Below are positions 1 through 8,167 of a stretch of 64,000 nucleotides of DNA, one piece after another. The translations under genes were made by a program, and so were the position numbers. The notes under the pieces are model-generated. The model did not search any database. It was not told the origin of the DNA and saw only the letters and a program-made list of their open reading frames with translations. Origin of the DNA: Microcystis wesenbergii NRERC-220 (GTDB taxonomy: Bacteria > Cyanobacteriota > Cyanobacteriia > Cyanobacteriales > Microcystaceae); the NCBI RefSeq assembly GCF_032027425.1, contig NZ_JAVSJA010000001.1, forward strand, positions 558,001 to 622,000, in the 5' to 3' direction. How positions within the stretch are numbered: the stretch's first letter is position 1; each line of letters begins with the position of its first letter.

Positions 1-1
1 A

Positions 2-750
2 GAGTGGGTCAGAGAACAACCCCAAGTCCACGTAGAGGAATCACCGTGGTTAGTTAAGGGCATCAAAGAATGGTTGTGGAATATTAGTGGTGTGGGCTTT
101 TCCCTCTTCCAGGCGGGGGACACCCGCTCGCGACAAGAATTAGAGCATCTGCTGGGAAAAAGTTTTGCTGGGGTATTAATCTCCGATGATTTCAGTGTCT
201 ACAATGGCTATGGGGCGGCCGCCCAGCAGAAATGTCTGGCCCATTTACTGCGGCATTTTAAGCAGGTAGAAAAACTGAAAACTCCTCATCACTCACGGAA
301 GCCTTTAGGCAACATCTGCAATATCGAGAAACCGGCGCTCGGTCTATCTATAACCACTGGGTCAGGGATTTTCGACTGCGGTTAGAGCAAGCTTTAGCAG
401 TGTGGCGACCCCAGGCGGGTTATGCTGCGGGTTTATTGCTGAAATCCTTGCTGGACAAGTCCCATCAGTGCTGGTATTTTCTTGACGTACCAGAAGTTCC
501 TCCCGACAATAACCGAGCGGAGCGTTCCCTACGCCTAGGAGTAACCAAGCGCAAGATAGCTGGTGGTTCTCGCTCCTTCAGTGGCTTTGTCGATACTGCT
601 CGTTTGTTGACCGTGATTCAGTCTTGTCGCGCTCAAGGCCGTTCGGTTTTAACTTTCTTCCGTCAGGCTTTGGCCTCTGTCCATCACCCCTTGAATACGG
701 TTGTCTCTCTTATCCCCACTGCTGATTTTTCTCTCTTTGTCAACCCCTAG
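2..750 (+). pseudogene. IS66-family transposase remnant (5' partial, frameshifted)
   Basis: The reading frame is open from the window edge. It encodes the IS66 catalytic core, including ISDDFSVYNGY and CLAHLLRHF, up to about base 290. The frame then shifts, and the rest (RETGARSIYNHW, then VPPDNNRAERSLRLGVTKRK, then the SCRAQGRSVLTFF tail) continues in another frame to the stop at 748-750. PDNNRAERSLR is the conserved C-terminal IS66 block with the last acidic residue. A single frameshift in an otherwise continuous protein shows a dead transposase. The N-terminal part lies outside the window. No accessory tnpA/tnpB genes are visible. Family assignment is by motif; the exact IS name is not known. 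Confidence 0.88.
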
Positions 751-802
751 ACCTGAATATTTACATTTTGTTAGCCCTTGTTTTTCCTTTATTTTGTACA
801 GA

Positions 803-973
803 ATGTCTCAAAAAAACAAAATTGCTTTAGTTTTTATCTCAACGGGTTTAATTAGTGCTATTACATTAAGTTTAGTTCTCCCAGAGGAAAAGTTAATTCT
901 GGCTTTGTCTTCTCCTAGCGCTTTAATTGGTGCGGGTTTAGCGCAATGGTCATCAAACAAAGAGGAAGAATAA
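803..973 (+). CDS. Small hydrophobic protein, possibly holin-like
   Basis: A 56-residue product beginning MSQKNKIALVF. It has two hydrophobic stretches, about residues 6-22 and 28-45, joined by a short charged turn (PEEK), and a charged tail SSNKEEE. I chose the ATG at 803 because upstream in-frame sequence belongs to the IS66 remnant. Only 3 bases separate its stop from the next start, so the two genes were probably co-transcribed. The next gene looks like the start of an M15-type peptidase, so a holin-endolysin style pair is possible. That is inference from order and topology only; I do not recognise the family. Confidence 0.5.
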   Translation: MSQKNKIALVFISTGLISAITLSLVLPEEKLILALSSPSALIGAGLAQWSSNKEEE

Positions 974-976
974 CCA

Positions 977-1123
977 ATGGCTTCTACTAAAATTAATTGG
1001 AATGATCCTCAGTCTAAGATCAGCAGATATTTTAGCGTGAGCGAAGTAACCAAAAACGACCCGCGCCGGATTCCCCCTACTGGTAGCGATATAGAGCGCG
1101 AGATTTTAGGCGTTGTCAGATGA
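977..1123 (+). pseudogene. Truncated M15-type peptidase (N-terminal fragment)
   Basis: Starts ATG AAS-style as MASTKINWNDPQSKIS and continues through YFSVSEVTKNDPRRIPPTGSD. This resembles the N-terminus of cyanobacterial peptidase M15A (D-Ala-D-Ala carboxypeptidase-like) proteins, which bind peptidoglycan stem peptides. The natural sequence stops at about base 1108, where the inverted repeat of an IS1-family element begins. The last codons and the TGA at 1121-1123 come from the element. No catalytic His/Asp residues remain, so the fragment should be inactive. The rest of the gene is not on the far side of the element. Confidence 0.6.
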
Positions 1124-1172
1124 AGAGATGAGAAGGCAAAATAGATAGAAACTCAATGAAGGAAAAAAAACG

Positions 1173-2192
1173 ATGAAATGTCCAGAATGTCAAAGTGACC
1201 ACATCAATAAAAATGGTCATCGTGGTCAAAAACAAAACTATATAGGGTTGGCTGAATAAATCTAAAAACCTTGTTGGATAAGACTTTTAGACTTTTTTGA
1301 CCTCAAAAAGTGCCAGCCGAGAGTGATCAGGGCGAAAATTCAGGGACTTTTTCCCTGAAAATTAGGTAATTGACCGTCTGAAAATGGGTAAAACCCTACA
1401 CCCCACACCCCACCCCCCCGATGTCGGGGGGGTTGGGGGGGCCACACCCTGCCCCCACGAAAAACTTTTTCAGCAGACCCTATATATGTGTAAACTGTGG
1501 TCGTCAGTTCATCCACAGCTAGGAAACAAAGGGCTATAGGGATGATGTTAAGGGTAGCTGTCTGAAAATGTAGGTAAATGGCATGGGATTTCGAGGCATT
1601 GAGAGAGTGACAGGATTCTCACGAACAACCATTATGGATTGGGTCAAACAAGTGGGAAAACTGCTGCCTGATTCCTATAATTCAGAAACGATTCCAGAAG
1701 TGGGAGAACTAGATGAATTAGAAACTTTTGTTGGTAAAAAAAAGAACAAAATCTGGCTCTGGACGGCTGTTGACCACTTTCGATCTGGAATTCTTGGATG
1801 GGTAATTGGTGGTCTCGCAAGGCGAGTGCCTTCGGCAACATAGTGCGGACACATTTCAACGTTTATGGCAAGCTATCTCATTTTGGCAATGTTATTTTTG
1901 GGTAAGTGATGGAAATCCAGTGTATCCAATATTTATCCCTAAGGTCGCTCAGATTGTTAGCAAAACTTATAGGACAAGGGTAGAGGGAGAAAATACAAGA
2001 TTACGTCATTACTTAGCGCGTCTTCATCGTCAGACTCTCTGCTATTCAAAATGTGTCAAAATGTTAGAAAATTCCCTACTGGGACTTAGACAAAAAACAA
2101 ATCGAGAAAAGCCTCAACTCCAATCCCCGCTTGGGATTTACTTCGAGAAGCCCAAAATCGCTGAAACCCAGATATATCAAGGAAAATCATAA
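1173..2192 (+). pseudogene. IS1-family transposase, broken by MITE, stops and frameshift
   Basis: The start MKCPECQSDHINKNGHRG plus, after the MITE, YICVNCGRQF forms the InsA zinc-finger (CxxC...CxxC). The next blocks are MGFRGIERVTG (helix-turn-helix) and ELDELETFVG...WLWTAVD (DDE catalytic region). The C-terminal RVEGENTRLRHYLARLHRQT block is typical of InsB. Damage is visible: the MITE at 1244-1481, a stop after FIHS near 1521, a TAG near 1573, and a frameshift near 1820. Removing the MITE and one copy of its ATAT duplication restores the reading frame exactly. The element was therefore intact at that site when the MITE arrived. The true C-terminal end is uncertain. Confidence 0.82.
1244..1481. 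mobile_element. MITE family A, copy 1 (238 bp, TSD ATAT)
   Basis: Begins AGGGTTGGCTGAATAAAT and ends TTTTTCAGCAGACCCT, which are imperfect terminal inverted repeats (AGGGT..GCTGAA.AA). It is flanked on both sides by ATAT (1240-1243 and 1482-1485). The inside holds the sequence AAGTGCCAGCC, a run of ACCCCAC-type heptamers and a CCCCCGATGTCGGGGG palindrome. It has no coding capacity. It sits inside the IS1 transposase gene. Two more copies lie at 32122-32259 and 45317-45532. Confidence 0.88.
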
Positions 2193-2347
2193 ATCGAGGT
2201 TAACCCTTTGTCCCGTAATGGTTTGAGCCTTTTTTGCTGACCGAAAACGCCTAAGTCCCACTACCGCTTCTAATTCATTACCTTAAGTTTAAGGATGTTC
2301 CAGTTCCCTACACTTTTGCTTGATTCATCTTTACATCTGACAACGCC

Positions 2348-2826
2348 GAAAAAAACCCTTTGGCCAAAACAGTCCGTACTTGTCGGCAACTGCTGAAAGT
2401 GGAGCCAGCCCTGTGGTTGTTTGTCACAGGGTCAGGGTTAGAGCCGACCAACAATGCGGCTGAAAGAGCAATTCGTCCGGCGGTGCTGTGGCGGCGCCCT
2501 AGCTTTGGCTCTCAAAGCGAGGCAGGTAAGCTAAGACGCATTTAAAGCGCTTATTCTTAAGATTAGCCGAATCTCCCCCAATCCCTTTACTGTTGCCTCT
2601 TGCAAGAGTGCCTCTTGCCTCGTCTCAACAAGCAATTTAAATGCGCGGGCAGCTTACTGTGTTTGTGGAGCGGATGCTGACAGTAGTGACGAGTCTGCGT
2701 TCTCAAAACCGCAATGTCTTGGAATTCATGACTGAGGCGATTCGCGCCTCTAGGAGGGGCAGTGCTTCTCCCTCTGTGCTGCCCCAGGAGAGTTCTTCCA
2801 CTGAGTCAATGACACTGGCTGCTTGA
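2348..2826 (+). pseudogene. IS66-family transposase C-terminal remnant
   Basis: Encodes KTVRTCRQLLKVEPALW, then LEPTNNAAERAIRPAVLWRR and SFGSQSEAG. After a 125-bp insertion it continues with TVFVERMLTVVTSLRSQNR and NVLEFMTEAIRAS. EPTNNAAERAIRP is the conserved IS66 C-terminal block. Only the last 130 or so codons remain. It belongs to a different IS66 subgroup from the remnant at 2-750 (TNNAAERAIR versus DNNRAERSLR). Its 5' edge is fused directly to the right end of the IS1 element. Its 3' end runs 21 bases into the convergent gene at 2806-4383. Confidence 0.82.
2530..2654. mobile_element. 125-bp MITE with TA duplication
   Basis: Begins AGCTAAGACGCATTTAAA and ends TTTAAATGCGCGGGCAGCT, terminal inverted repeats with a short internal mismatch. 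It is flanked by TA at 2528-2529 and 2655-2656. Taking out the element and one TA gives GAG GCA GGT ACT GTG TTT GTG, which joins the two transposase halves in frame (EAGTVFV). A TA duplication is characteristic of elements mobilised by IS630/Tc1-type transposases. No gene is inside. Confidence 0.78.
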
Positions 2827-4383
2827 CATCCCCCCCTGAACGGTTACGAGAAATCTCTCCTCATCTTCCAATTTCTCACTGATTTCTGGCAGTTTTAGCA
2901 ATAGTCCGGCGAATAACCAATAGTAAACAGAAACAGGCTCGACAGAGAGAGGATAATAGTAGGGGTTATAGCTAATAAAAAGTAGGAAAATCCAGATACA
3001 AAGACCCCAATGCTTTAAAGCAGGATTTTTTACTTTTAAATAGGCTTTAAAGGTTAGAATACAGAGAATTGTCACCAGTGCCATAAAAGCGATAAAACCG
3101 ACGATACCGCCTTCGTAGAGGAGTTTAGCATAGTAGGTTTCAATTAGTCTTATCCCTTCTTCTCCCGCTACATGACGAGCGCCACTGGTGGCTTTGCCTA
3201 AACCAAAACCAAAAAGCTGTACATATTTGAATATCCACTGCATTTGATTGACTACAAAGTCAATTGGAGACGAATATAGCCAGCGAACGATAAAATTTAG
3301 CCCTCTTTCCCGAATAAAGGGAATTAACGTCACCGCAAGCAGGGAAAGCAGCCCCAAGATTCCCAATTTTAATGGTAACTTTCGTTTCTTTTTGCTAGTA
3401 GCAATAAAAAGAACCAAGTAAAACAAAGGTACTAGCAAGAAAGGTACTCTTTGTCCAGAAACCAGAGTCGCAAGGAAGACTAAAACCATTGCTACCCAAC
3501 CAGCGATGCGCCATCTTTTTTGCGGATCACTAAAACTGGCTGCGTAACTGATGGTGCTACTAGATACTAAAAACCAAGCCCATTGCCAAGGATCAGAAAG
3601 TGTGCCGGGGAGACGAATTAAGCCTCGCTCGGGATTATACAATACCGAACCCCCGACAAAACATTGAGCTCTCAGGCTGGCTTTTTCGCTAATATTCGGA
3701 TAAGATTGGGTGTCTGATTTCGGGGCAATAACTTCCAGTTGATTGAGGGATTCACTATCGGGACAGATACCTTGTAGGAGTAAGAAGTATTGAATTAGAG
3801 CTAAAACGCAACAGATTAAGATCATCACGATTAAAAGCCGATTAACCTCGAACAAATCCCTTTTTTGCTCGATTAGATAGTAGCCACAGAGAACTAGGGG
3901 AATATAACTGAGGAGGGTTTTTAATCCCACAATTCCCACAGCAATTTCTCCTTGGGGCAGATTGACAAAAAGAAAAGTTATCAAGCTGCTGGCAAGTAAA
4001 ATCAAAGCGGCGATGAGAAAAGGTTTGATTTGGGGGTATAATTGCTTAAAAGTTTTGGTTTTAATTAAAATTGCCGCTAAAGCACCGTAATAAAAGGCAT
4101 CTTTGGCGATTTTGTAGAGAGCATAGGATGTATCTGCGTCAATTAGGTTGCCCTTTAGCTGAAAAACTCTCGCCACGGCCAAAGCGAAGGTACTATTCAG
4201 GGGAAGATAGATGATCAGGGCTAATAATCCCATACGGGGATAGATAAAAGAAGCGACCATGGCGGGAACTGCAAAAATCCCTAACAAGGCCGCTTTTTTG
4301 TCAAATACAATTCCTAAAACTAGACTAATTAGTATAGTGGCGATCGCTAATATAGTTAGTAACAGAAAGTTCCTCTCCTTCAT
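2806..4383 (-). CDS. O-antigen ligase/polymerase-like membrane protein
   Basis: About 525 residues and strongly hydrophobic, with roughly eleven membrane segments and one long extracytoplasmic loop (about residues 205-275). The C-terminal half carries the O-antigen ligase type layout (FGFGLGKATSGARHV, then the loop with ETYYAKLLYEGGIVG). Such proteins join or polymerise lipid-linked surface glycans at the inner membrane. It could be an HpsL-like exopolysaccharide protein; I cannot decide. The longer frame to 4422 would need a TTG, so I prefer the ATG at 4383 (MKERNFLLL). The last residues (GGMSSSQCH) are read from the IS66 remnant border, so the native C-terminus may be altered. Confidence 0.78.
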   Translation of the reverse strand: MKERNFLLLTILAIATILISLVLGIVFDKKAALLGIFAVPAMVASFIYPRMGLLALIIYLPLNSTFALAVARVFQLKGNLIDADTSYALYKIAKDAFYYGALAAILIKTKTFKQLYPQIKPFLIAALILLASSLITFLFVNLPQGEIAVGIVGLKTLLSYIPLVLCGYYLIEQKRDLFEVNRLLIVMILICCVLALIQYFLLLQGICPDSESLNQLEVIAPKSDTQSYPNISEKASLRAQCFVGGSVLYNPERGLIRLPGTLSDPWQWAWFLVSSSTISYAASFSDPQKRWRIAGWVAMVLVFLATLVSGQRVPFLLVPLFYLVLFIATSKKKRKLPLKLGILGLLSLLAVTLIPFIRERGLNFIVRWLYSSPIDFVVNQMQWIFKYVQLFGFGLGKATSGARHVAGEEGIRLIETYYAKLLYEGGIVGFIAFMALVTILCILTFKAYLKVKNPALKHWGLCIWIFLLFISYNPYYYPLSVEPVSVYYWLFAGLLLKLPEISEKLEDEERFLVTVQGGMSSSQCH

Positions 4384-4751
4384 ATCGTGCAGCTTGAACA
4401 GGTTTAGCAGAAAGTGTAGCAAATTTTGTCCGAGATTCTCATTCTCAATGGCGGAGGCTGGGAGCTTTTCAGTGATCAGTAAACAGTAATCAGTATCAGT
4501 GAGGTTCTTCGGTTTGTGTTAGGTAATAGACGGGGTTATAAGAGATGAAACCCTTATTTTGTCAATTGTTTTCGCTCTAGAGCGAACTAATCAATTAAGT
4601 CTCTTGCCAGATAAGGATTTAATCGATTTATGCCCCCCAATCGAACCGGACCTAGTAACGAAGAACCCATCTGATACTGATCAGAGTTTCCTTTTGCTTC
4701 TTAGCTCTTGCTATACTTATGTAAAATTTTATTGATCTCAATCTTGACCCC
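4384..4751. other. Intergenic region, divergent promoters
   Basis: No gene is supported. It must hold the promoters of the two divergent genes on either side. It contains a TCGCTCTAGAGCGA palindrome near 4570-4583 and short GTGATCAGTAAACAGTAATCAGT-type repeat words near 4471-4500. I see no tRNA fold here. Confidence 0.5.
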
Positions 4752-5243
4752 GTGGCCGAAAATCCTTCTTTTCAAGACCTTTATCAAGCTGGAATCAGTG
4801 CTTTTGAGCGTGGACAATATCGTCTTAGTATCCAGCAATTAAATGCGGCTTTAGCCTTAATTTCCTTAGGCTCCCGAGCAGGGGGTGAGATCCAAATTTG
4901 GTTAATTTCTGCCCATCAGGGGTTAGGAGAGGGGGAGAAAGCGAGTGAAATCTGTAGGCAACTGATTACCCATCCTATCTATCAAATTCGCGAACAGGCC
5001 AAGCGTTTACTTTATATTATCGAAGCTCCCCGTCTCAAACGCCCGGATGAGTGGATGACGAAGATTCCCGATTTAGATCAACTTCCCGATAGTACAGCAC
5101 AATTTAAAAAGGGAACAAATAAACAGAAAAAAGAAGAATCCCCCCCACCCATGCAGTTAGAGCAGCATAAAAATACTGTTTTTAGCGGACTGGCGATCGC
5201 CGTTGTTCTATTGATGCTCTGGTTTTTTGCTAAAAATAGCTAA
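4752..5243 (+). CDS. TPR-like protein with C-terminal membrane anchor
   Basis: A 163-residue product starting at GTG (MAENPSFQDLY). Residues 5-45 (YQAGISAFERGQYRLSIQQL) have the spacing of a tetratricopeptide helix pair, a protein-interaction fold. A second helix pair follows to about residue 95. A charged linker rich in lysine and proline leads to one hydrophobic helix at about 143-160, suggesting a tail-anchored protein facing the cytoplasm. Its stop overlaps the stop of the convergent M42 peptidase gene by three bases. The specific role is not recognisable. Confidence 0.75.
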   Translation: MAENPSFQDLYQAGISAFERGQYRLSIQQLNAALALISLGSRAGGEIQIWLISAHQGLGEGEKASEICRQLITHPIYQIREQAKRLLYIIEAPRLKRPDEWMTKIPDLDQLPDSTAQFKKGTNKQKKEESPPPMQLEQHKNTVFSGLAIAVVLLMLWFFAKNS

Positions 5244-6274
5244 ATTACTTGACAATAAGCTTCTAATATGCTAAGGCAGTTAGCTATCGCTCCTAAATGG
5301 GCAATTTCATAACCGTGGGTGTTTTGGGTGGGAAAACCTAGGCAAGCGGCCTTAGCTATATGACCGAATTTCATGGCGATGGAGGCATCGCTACCAAAAC
5401 CACTAATAATAGCTAATTGCAGGGGTATTCCCGCCTTTTCGGCTGCAATTCGTAATTCTTGATTTAATTCCTCATCATAGATACCGTAACCATCCTGAGA
5501 CAATAACACAGGACTGCTGCCATCCTTAATCGGATATTCAGGAGCGAGGGGACAGATTTCTAGGGCAATTAAAGCATCTAAGCGGTTATTTGCCGTAAAA
5601 AATAAGGCCCCTAAGGCTCCTACCTCCTCCTTAGCCGAGGCAACGAGATATATATCCACTGCGGGGTTAATTACTCTGGCCGCTAATTCTAAAAGAATCG
5701 CCACGGAAGCTTTATTATCGAGGGTATAACTGGCAATGTAGTCTTTTAGTCGAAAGGGTTGTTTTCGGTGTTTTCCCACCACGACTCGACTACCGACGCG
5801 CACCCCGCAAGCTTCTAATTCTTCCGGAGTCAATTTCGTCTCTATCCATGCGGATTCCCAGGTGACGGGAGTGTTTTCCTGCTGCACTTTTTGCGGGGAT
5901 TCATGGGAAATATGACGGGAACCAAAGGAGAGAATCCCCGATCTGGTTTCCCTATCACCGATAATATCCACCACTCCCTCTCCGTAAATCCAAGGAAAAG
6001 CTCCCCCGAGTCGGCGAATTTGCAGAGTACCATCGGGATTAATTGCCTTGATAATAGCACCAATTTCGTCTTTATGACCAGTAATAGCAATTTTTTTAGT
6101 CGAATCCCGTCCTTTAATCTTTCCGATGACATTTCCCGCTTGATCTTGCCATGTTTCTAATCCTAACTCTTGAAAGCGTTCTAGTAAAAAGCGATCGATT
6201 TCCGTTTCCATTCCACTAGGAGAATGATGGAGGACAAGAGTGGCAATGGTGTCAAAGAGGTGATCAAAATCCAT
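5240..6274 (-). CDS. M42-family metallo-aminopeptidase
   Basis: 344 residues, the usual size for M42 (deblocking/glutamyl aminopeptidase or endoglucanase-M like) enzymes. These are cytoplasmic, two-metal, oligomeric peptidases that trim peptides. Likely metal and catalytic residues are visible in order: His67 and Asp69 (GHKDEIG), Asp186 (TLDNKAS), Glu216-Glu217 (AKEEVGALGA), Glu239 (ALEICP) and His320 (QNTHGYE). The block GFGSDAS at 293-299 is also conserved. HMDE is more common than HKDE at the first site, a mild variation. The ATG at 6274 is the natural start. No operon partner: both neighbours converge or are spaced. Confidence 0.88.
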   Translation of the reverse strand: MDFDHLFDTIATLVLHHSPSGMETEIDRFLLERFQELGLETWQDQAGNVIGKIKGRDSTKKIAITGHKDEIGAIIKAINPDGTLQIRRLGGAFPWIYGEGVVDIIGDRETRSGILSFGSRHISHESPQKVQQENTPVTWESAWIETKLTPEELEACGVRVGSRVVVGKHRKQPFRLKDYIASYTLDNKASVAILLELAARVINPAVDIYLVASAKEEVGALGALFFTANNRLDALIALEICPLAPEYPIKDGSSPVLLSQDGYGIYDEELNQELRIAAEKAGIPLQLAIISGFGSDASIAMKFGHIAKAACLGFPTQNTHGYEIAHLGAIANCLSILEAYCQVI

Positions 6275-6388
6275 ATTTGTCTTGATTTGTGGGTCGAAAG
6301 AGAATTATTATCGAAACAGGAAATCGAGAAGGTTTTAGAGGAACAATATTGGCGCAGCCATGACTCTTGGGTGATTGCCAGTTAGCAT

Positions 6389-7726
6389 TTAATGATTAAT
6401 CAGAGGTGCAGAATTAGCCAGAAAACCCGCAACTTTCAGAGACTCTAGCACTGAATTGTCATCCTCTACCCAATAGTTTTGTCCTAAACGCACAAATTGA
6501 CGCTGAGTTCCCGCACCGATGGTGGCAATAACGGGAACTTTTGCCTTTTGTTTGTCTCCCGATTGCAGAATACTTTTAAGAAGATTTTGACGATTTTGGT
6601 TGACGACATCTTGCAGGGATAAATTAACCATCACCATTTTAATGGTTTCGATCGGTTCCGCATCTTCGATAATTAATTGTACCCGATCATCTCGGCGATC
6701 AACTTTTCCCCACACCATTAAAGTTGCTTCTTCTACTAATAATTTTTGCAGACGTTCGTAGGTATCGGAAAAAACCACCGCTTCCGACTGTCCCGAGGCA
6801 TCTTCTAGGGTTAAAAAGGCCATAGGATTCCCTTTTTTGGTCATAATTTTCTTAACGGCATTTAATAGGACAATCGCACTGACTTTTTTTCTGGTTTTGT
6901 GTTCTTCTAAGTCAGCTAAATTGATAGGAGATAGGACTTGAGCGGCTCTTTGTAAAGCTTTTAAAGGATGTTCGGAAACATAAAAACCCAAATGTTCTTT
7001 TTCCAGTTTTAACTTTTCCTGTAGGGAAAAATCTGCTACTGCCGTTGCACTGGGAGACTGTTCAAACTCGGACTCTTGTTTATTTTCTGTGCTACCCCCT
7101 AGCATATCAAAAATATTCATTTGACCACTTTCTTTCTCTTTGGTGCGTTTTTGCGCCCAAGCAACTACTAATTCTAAATCTTCAATTAATTGATGGCGAT
7201 TCGGTTGAATTTTATCAAAAGCACCGCAATAAATTAGCGTTTCTAAAGCTCTTTTGTTGACTACTCGTAAATCAACACGCTCACAAAAATCACCTAAAGA
7301 AGTAAACTTTCCTCCCGCTGCTTCCCGCGCTTTTAAAATAGCCTCGATCGCATTTTCGCCCAGATTTCTAACTGCGGACAAACCGAAGAGAATTTTGCGT
7401 CCAATCGGGGTAAAATGTTTTTGCGATCGATTGATGTCGGGAGGTTCGACATCGATATTCATTTTCTGACAGTTTTCTCGGTACTTTTCCACCTTATCCT
7501 GATTATCGCTACTAGCAGTTAGTAACGCTGTCATATATTCCACAGGATAATTAGCTTTTAAATAAGCGGTTTGATAGGTGACGTAAGCATAAGCGGTAGA
7601 GTGAGATTTATTAAAACAATTGGAGGCAATTAACCCGTTGCCCAGCAAAAAATTATGATCTTTCTCCACACCAATATCGTAAACGGGTTGCCTTCCCAAG
7701 AATTGACGACCGATAATTTTAACCAT
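6389..7726 (-). CDS. dnaE: DNA polymerase III alpha, C-terminal half with split-intein IntC
   Basis: Residues 1-36 ([11 protein letters not shown]...LIASN) are the C-terminal piece of the cyanobacterial split DnaE intein. The terminal Asn36 is followed by Cys+1 (CFNKSHS), the conserved splice junction. The remaining 409 residues are the C-extein: the end of the polymerase region ([20 protein letters not shown]), helix-hairpin-helix sequence, and an OB-fold (about [16 protein letters not shown] to FSDTYERL). It must be joined in trans to the N-terminal half, encoded elsewhere, to give the replicative polymerase. The upstream 11 codons in frame come from IS-derived DNA; the ATG at 7726 matches the known IntC start. 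Confidence 0.96.
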   Translation of the reverse strand: MVKIIGRQFLGRQPVYDIGVEKDHNFLLGNGLIASNCFNKSHSTAYAYVTYQTAYLKANYPVEYMTALLTASSDNQDKVEKYRENCQKMNIDVEPPDINRSQKHFTPIGRKILFGLSAVRNLGENAIEAILKAREAAGGKFTSLGDFCERVDLRVVNKRALETLIYCGAFDKIQPNRHQLIEDLELVVAWAQKRTKEKESGQMNIFDMLGGSTENKQESEFEQSPSATAVADFSLQEKLKLEKEHLGFYVSEHPLKALQRAAQVLSPINLADLEEHKTRKKVSAIVLLNAVKKIMTKKGNPMAFLTLEDASGQSEAVVFSDTYERLQKLLVEEATLMVWGKVDRRDDRVQLIIEDAEPIETIKMVMVNLSLQDVVNQNRQNLLKSILQSGDKQKAKVPVIATIGAGTQRQFVRLGQNYWVEDDNSVLESLKVAGFLANSAPLINH

Positions 7727-7769
7727 ATTATTAACCCAACTCTCCAGAGATTTTTGCAACGGTAGCCAT

Positions 7770-8011
7770 AGGAAGATAAAGCATAGCCATCAGATGAGCA
7801 TGAGGAAGAATTTTAATCACTTCAAAGTAATTGAGAATGCCTTCAGTCATTGACAGTTTTGCCCCTTTGAGAGCCAGTTTCAGATTGTCGATAATATAAT
7901 ATCATCGGGTAATTTTGAGAGTTTGGCAAGGGTTCTTTTTTTGACTTGATTTCCTTCTCGGTAGCAATCTAGTCGAAGAACGGCGGTGGGGGGAACTTTT
8001 TCTATATACAT
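7770..8011 (-). pseudogene. IS1634-family transposase N-terminal remnant
   Basis: On the minus strand from 8011: MYIEKVPPTAVLRLDCYREG then KKRTLAKLSKLPDD, followed after a small frame-shifting insertion by DNLKLALKGAKLSMTEGI and YFEVIKILPHAH. This matches the N-terminal part of IS1634-type transposases, which begin with a short beta-rich segment and SYREG...KRTLANLSKLP. The rest of the transposase is gone. The fragment ends within about 45 bases of the dnaE start, so it may sit in or replace the native dnaE promoter. The exact lower boundary cannot be fixed by eye. Confidence 0.65.
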
Positions 8012-8167
8012 GACTACCATTTTAGCCAATAGAGAGAATTCTTGTCTATTAATAAATATTACAATCAACATGGTTACATTCTGAAAAATCAATGGCTGTA
8101 TCCATTGATGAATAAAGGTTTTAGCTTATTGTAGTATATATATACGAAAAAAGTTCAGGTATATTTT

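Larger units (their letters stand above)
1109..2347 (+). mobile_element. Decayed IS1-family insertion sequence
   Basis: The ends are inverted repeats: GGCGTTGTCAGATG at 1109-1122 and its exact complement at 2334-2347. Similarity extends inward to about 23 bp (A.AGATGA follows on both sides). Between them lies an IS1-type transposase gene. The element carries a 238-bp MITE at 1244-1481, so its own length is about 1.0 kb. The bases just outside the two ends differ (GATTTTA versus GAAAAAAA), and the flanks belong to different genes. The target duplication has therefore been lost, probably through a deletion or recombination at one end. Confidence 0.8.

Noticed and set aside
4620-4660. tRNA-like GGTTCGATT on the minus strand
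   Set aside because: The T-loop word is there but the stems do not pair and no acceptor or anticodon stem can be drawn.
6260-6385. 41-codon GTG frame (IKIHICLDLWVERELL...) antisense to the M42 start
   Set aside because: No ribosome site, overlaps a well-supported gene start, and no recognisable family.
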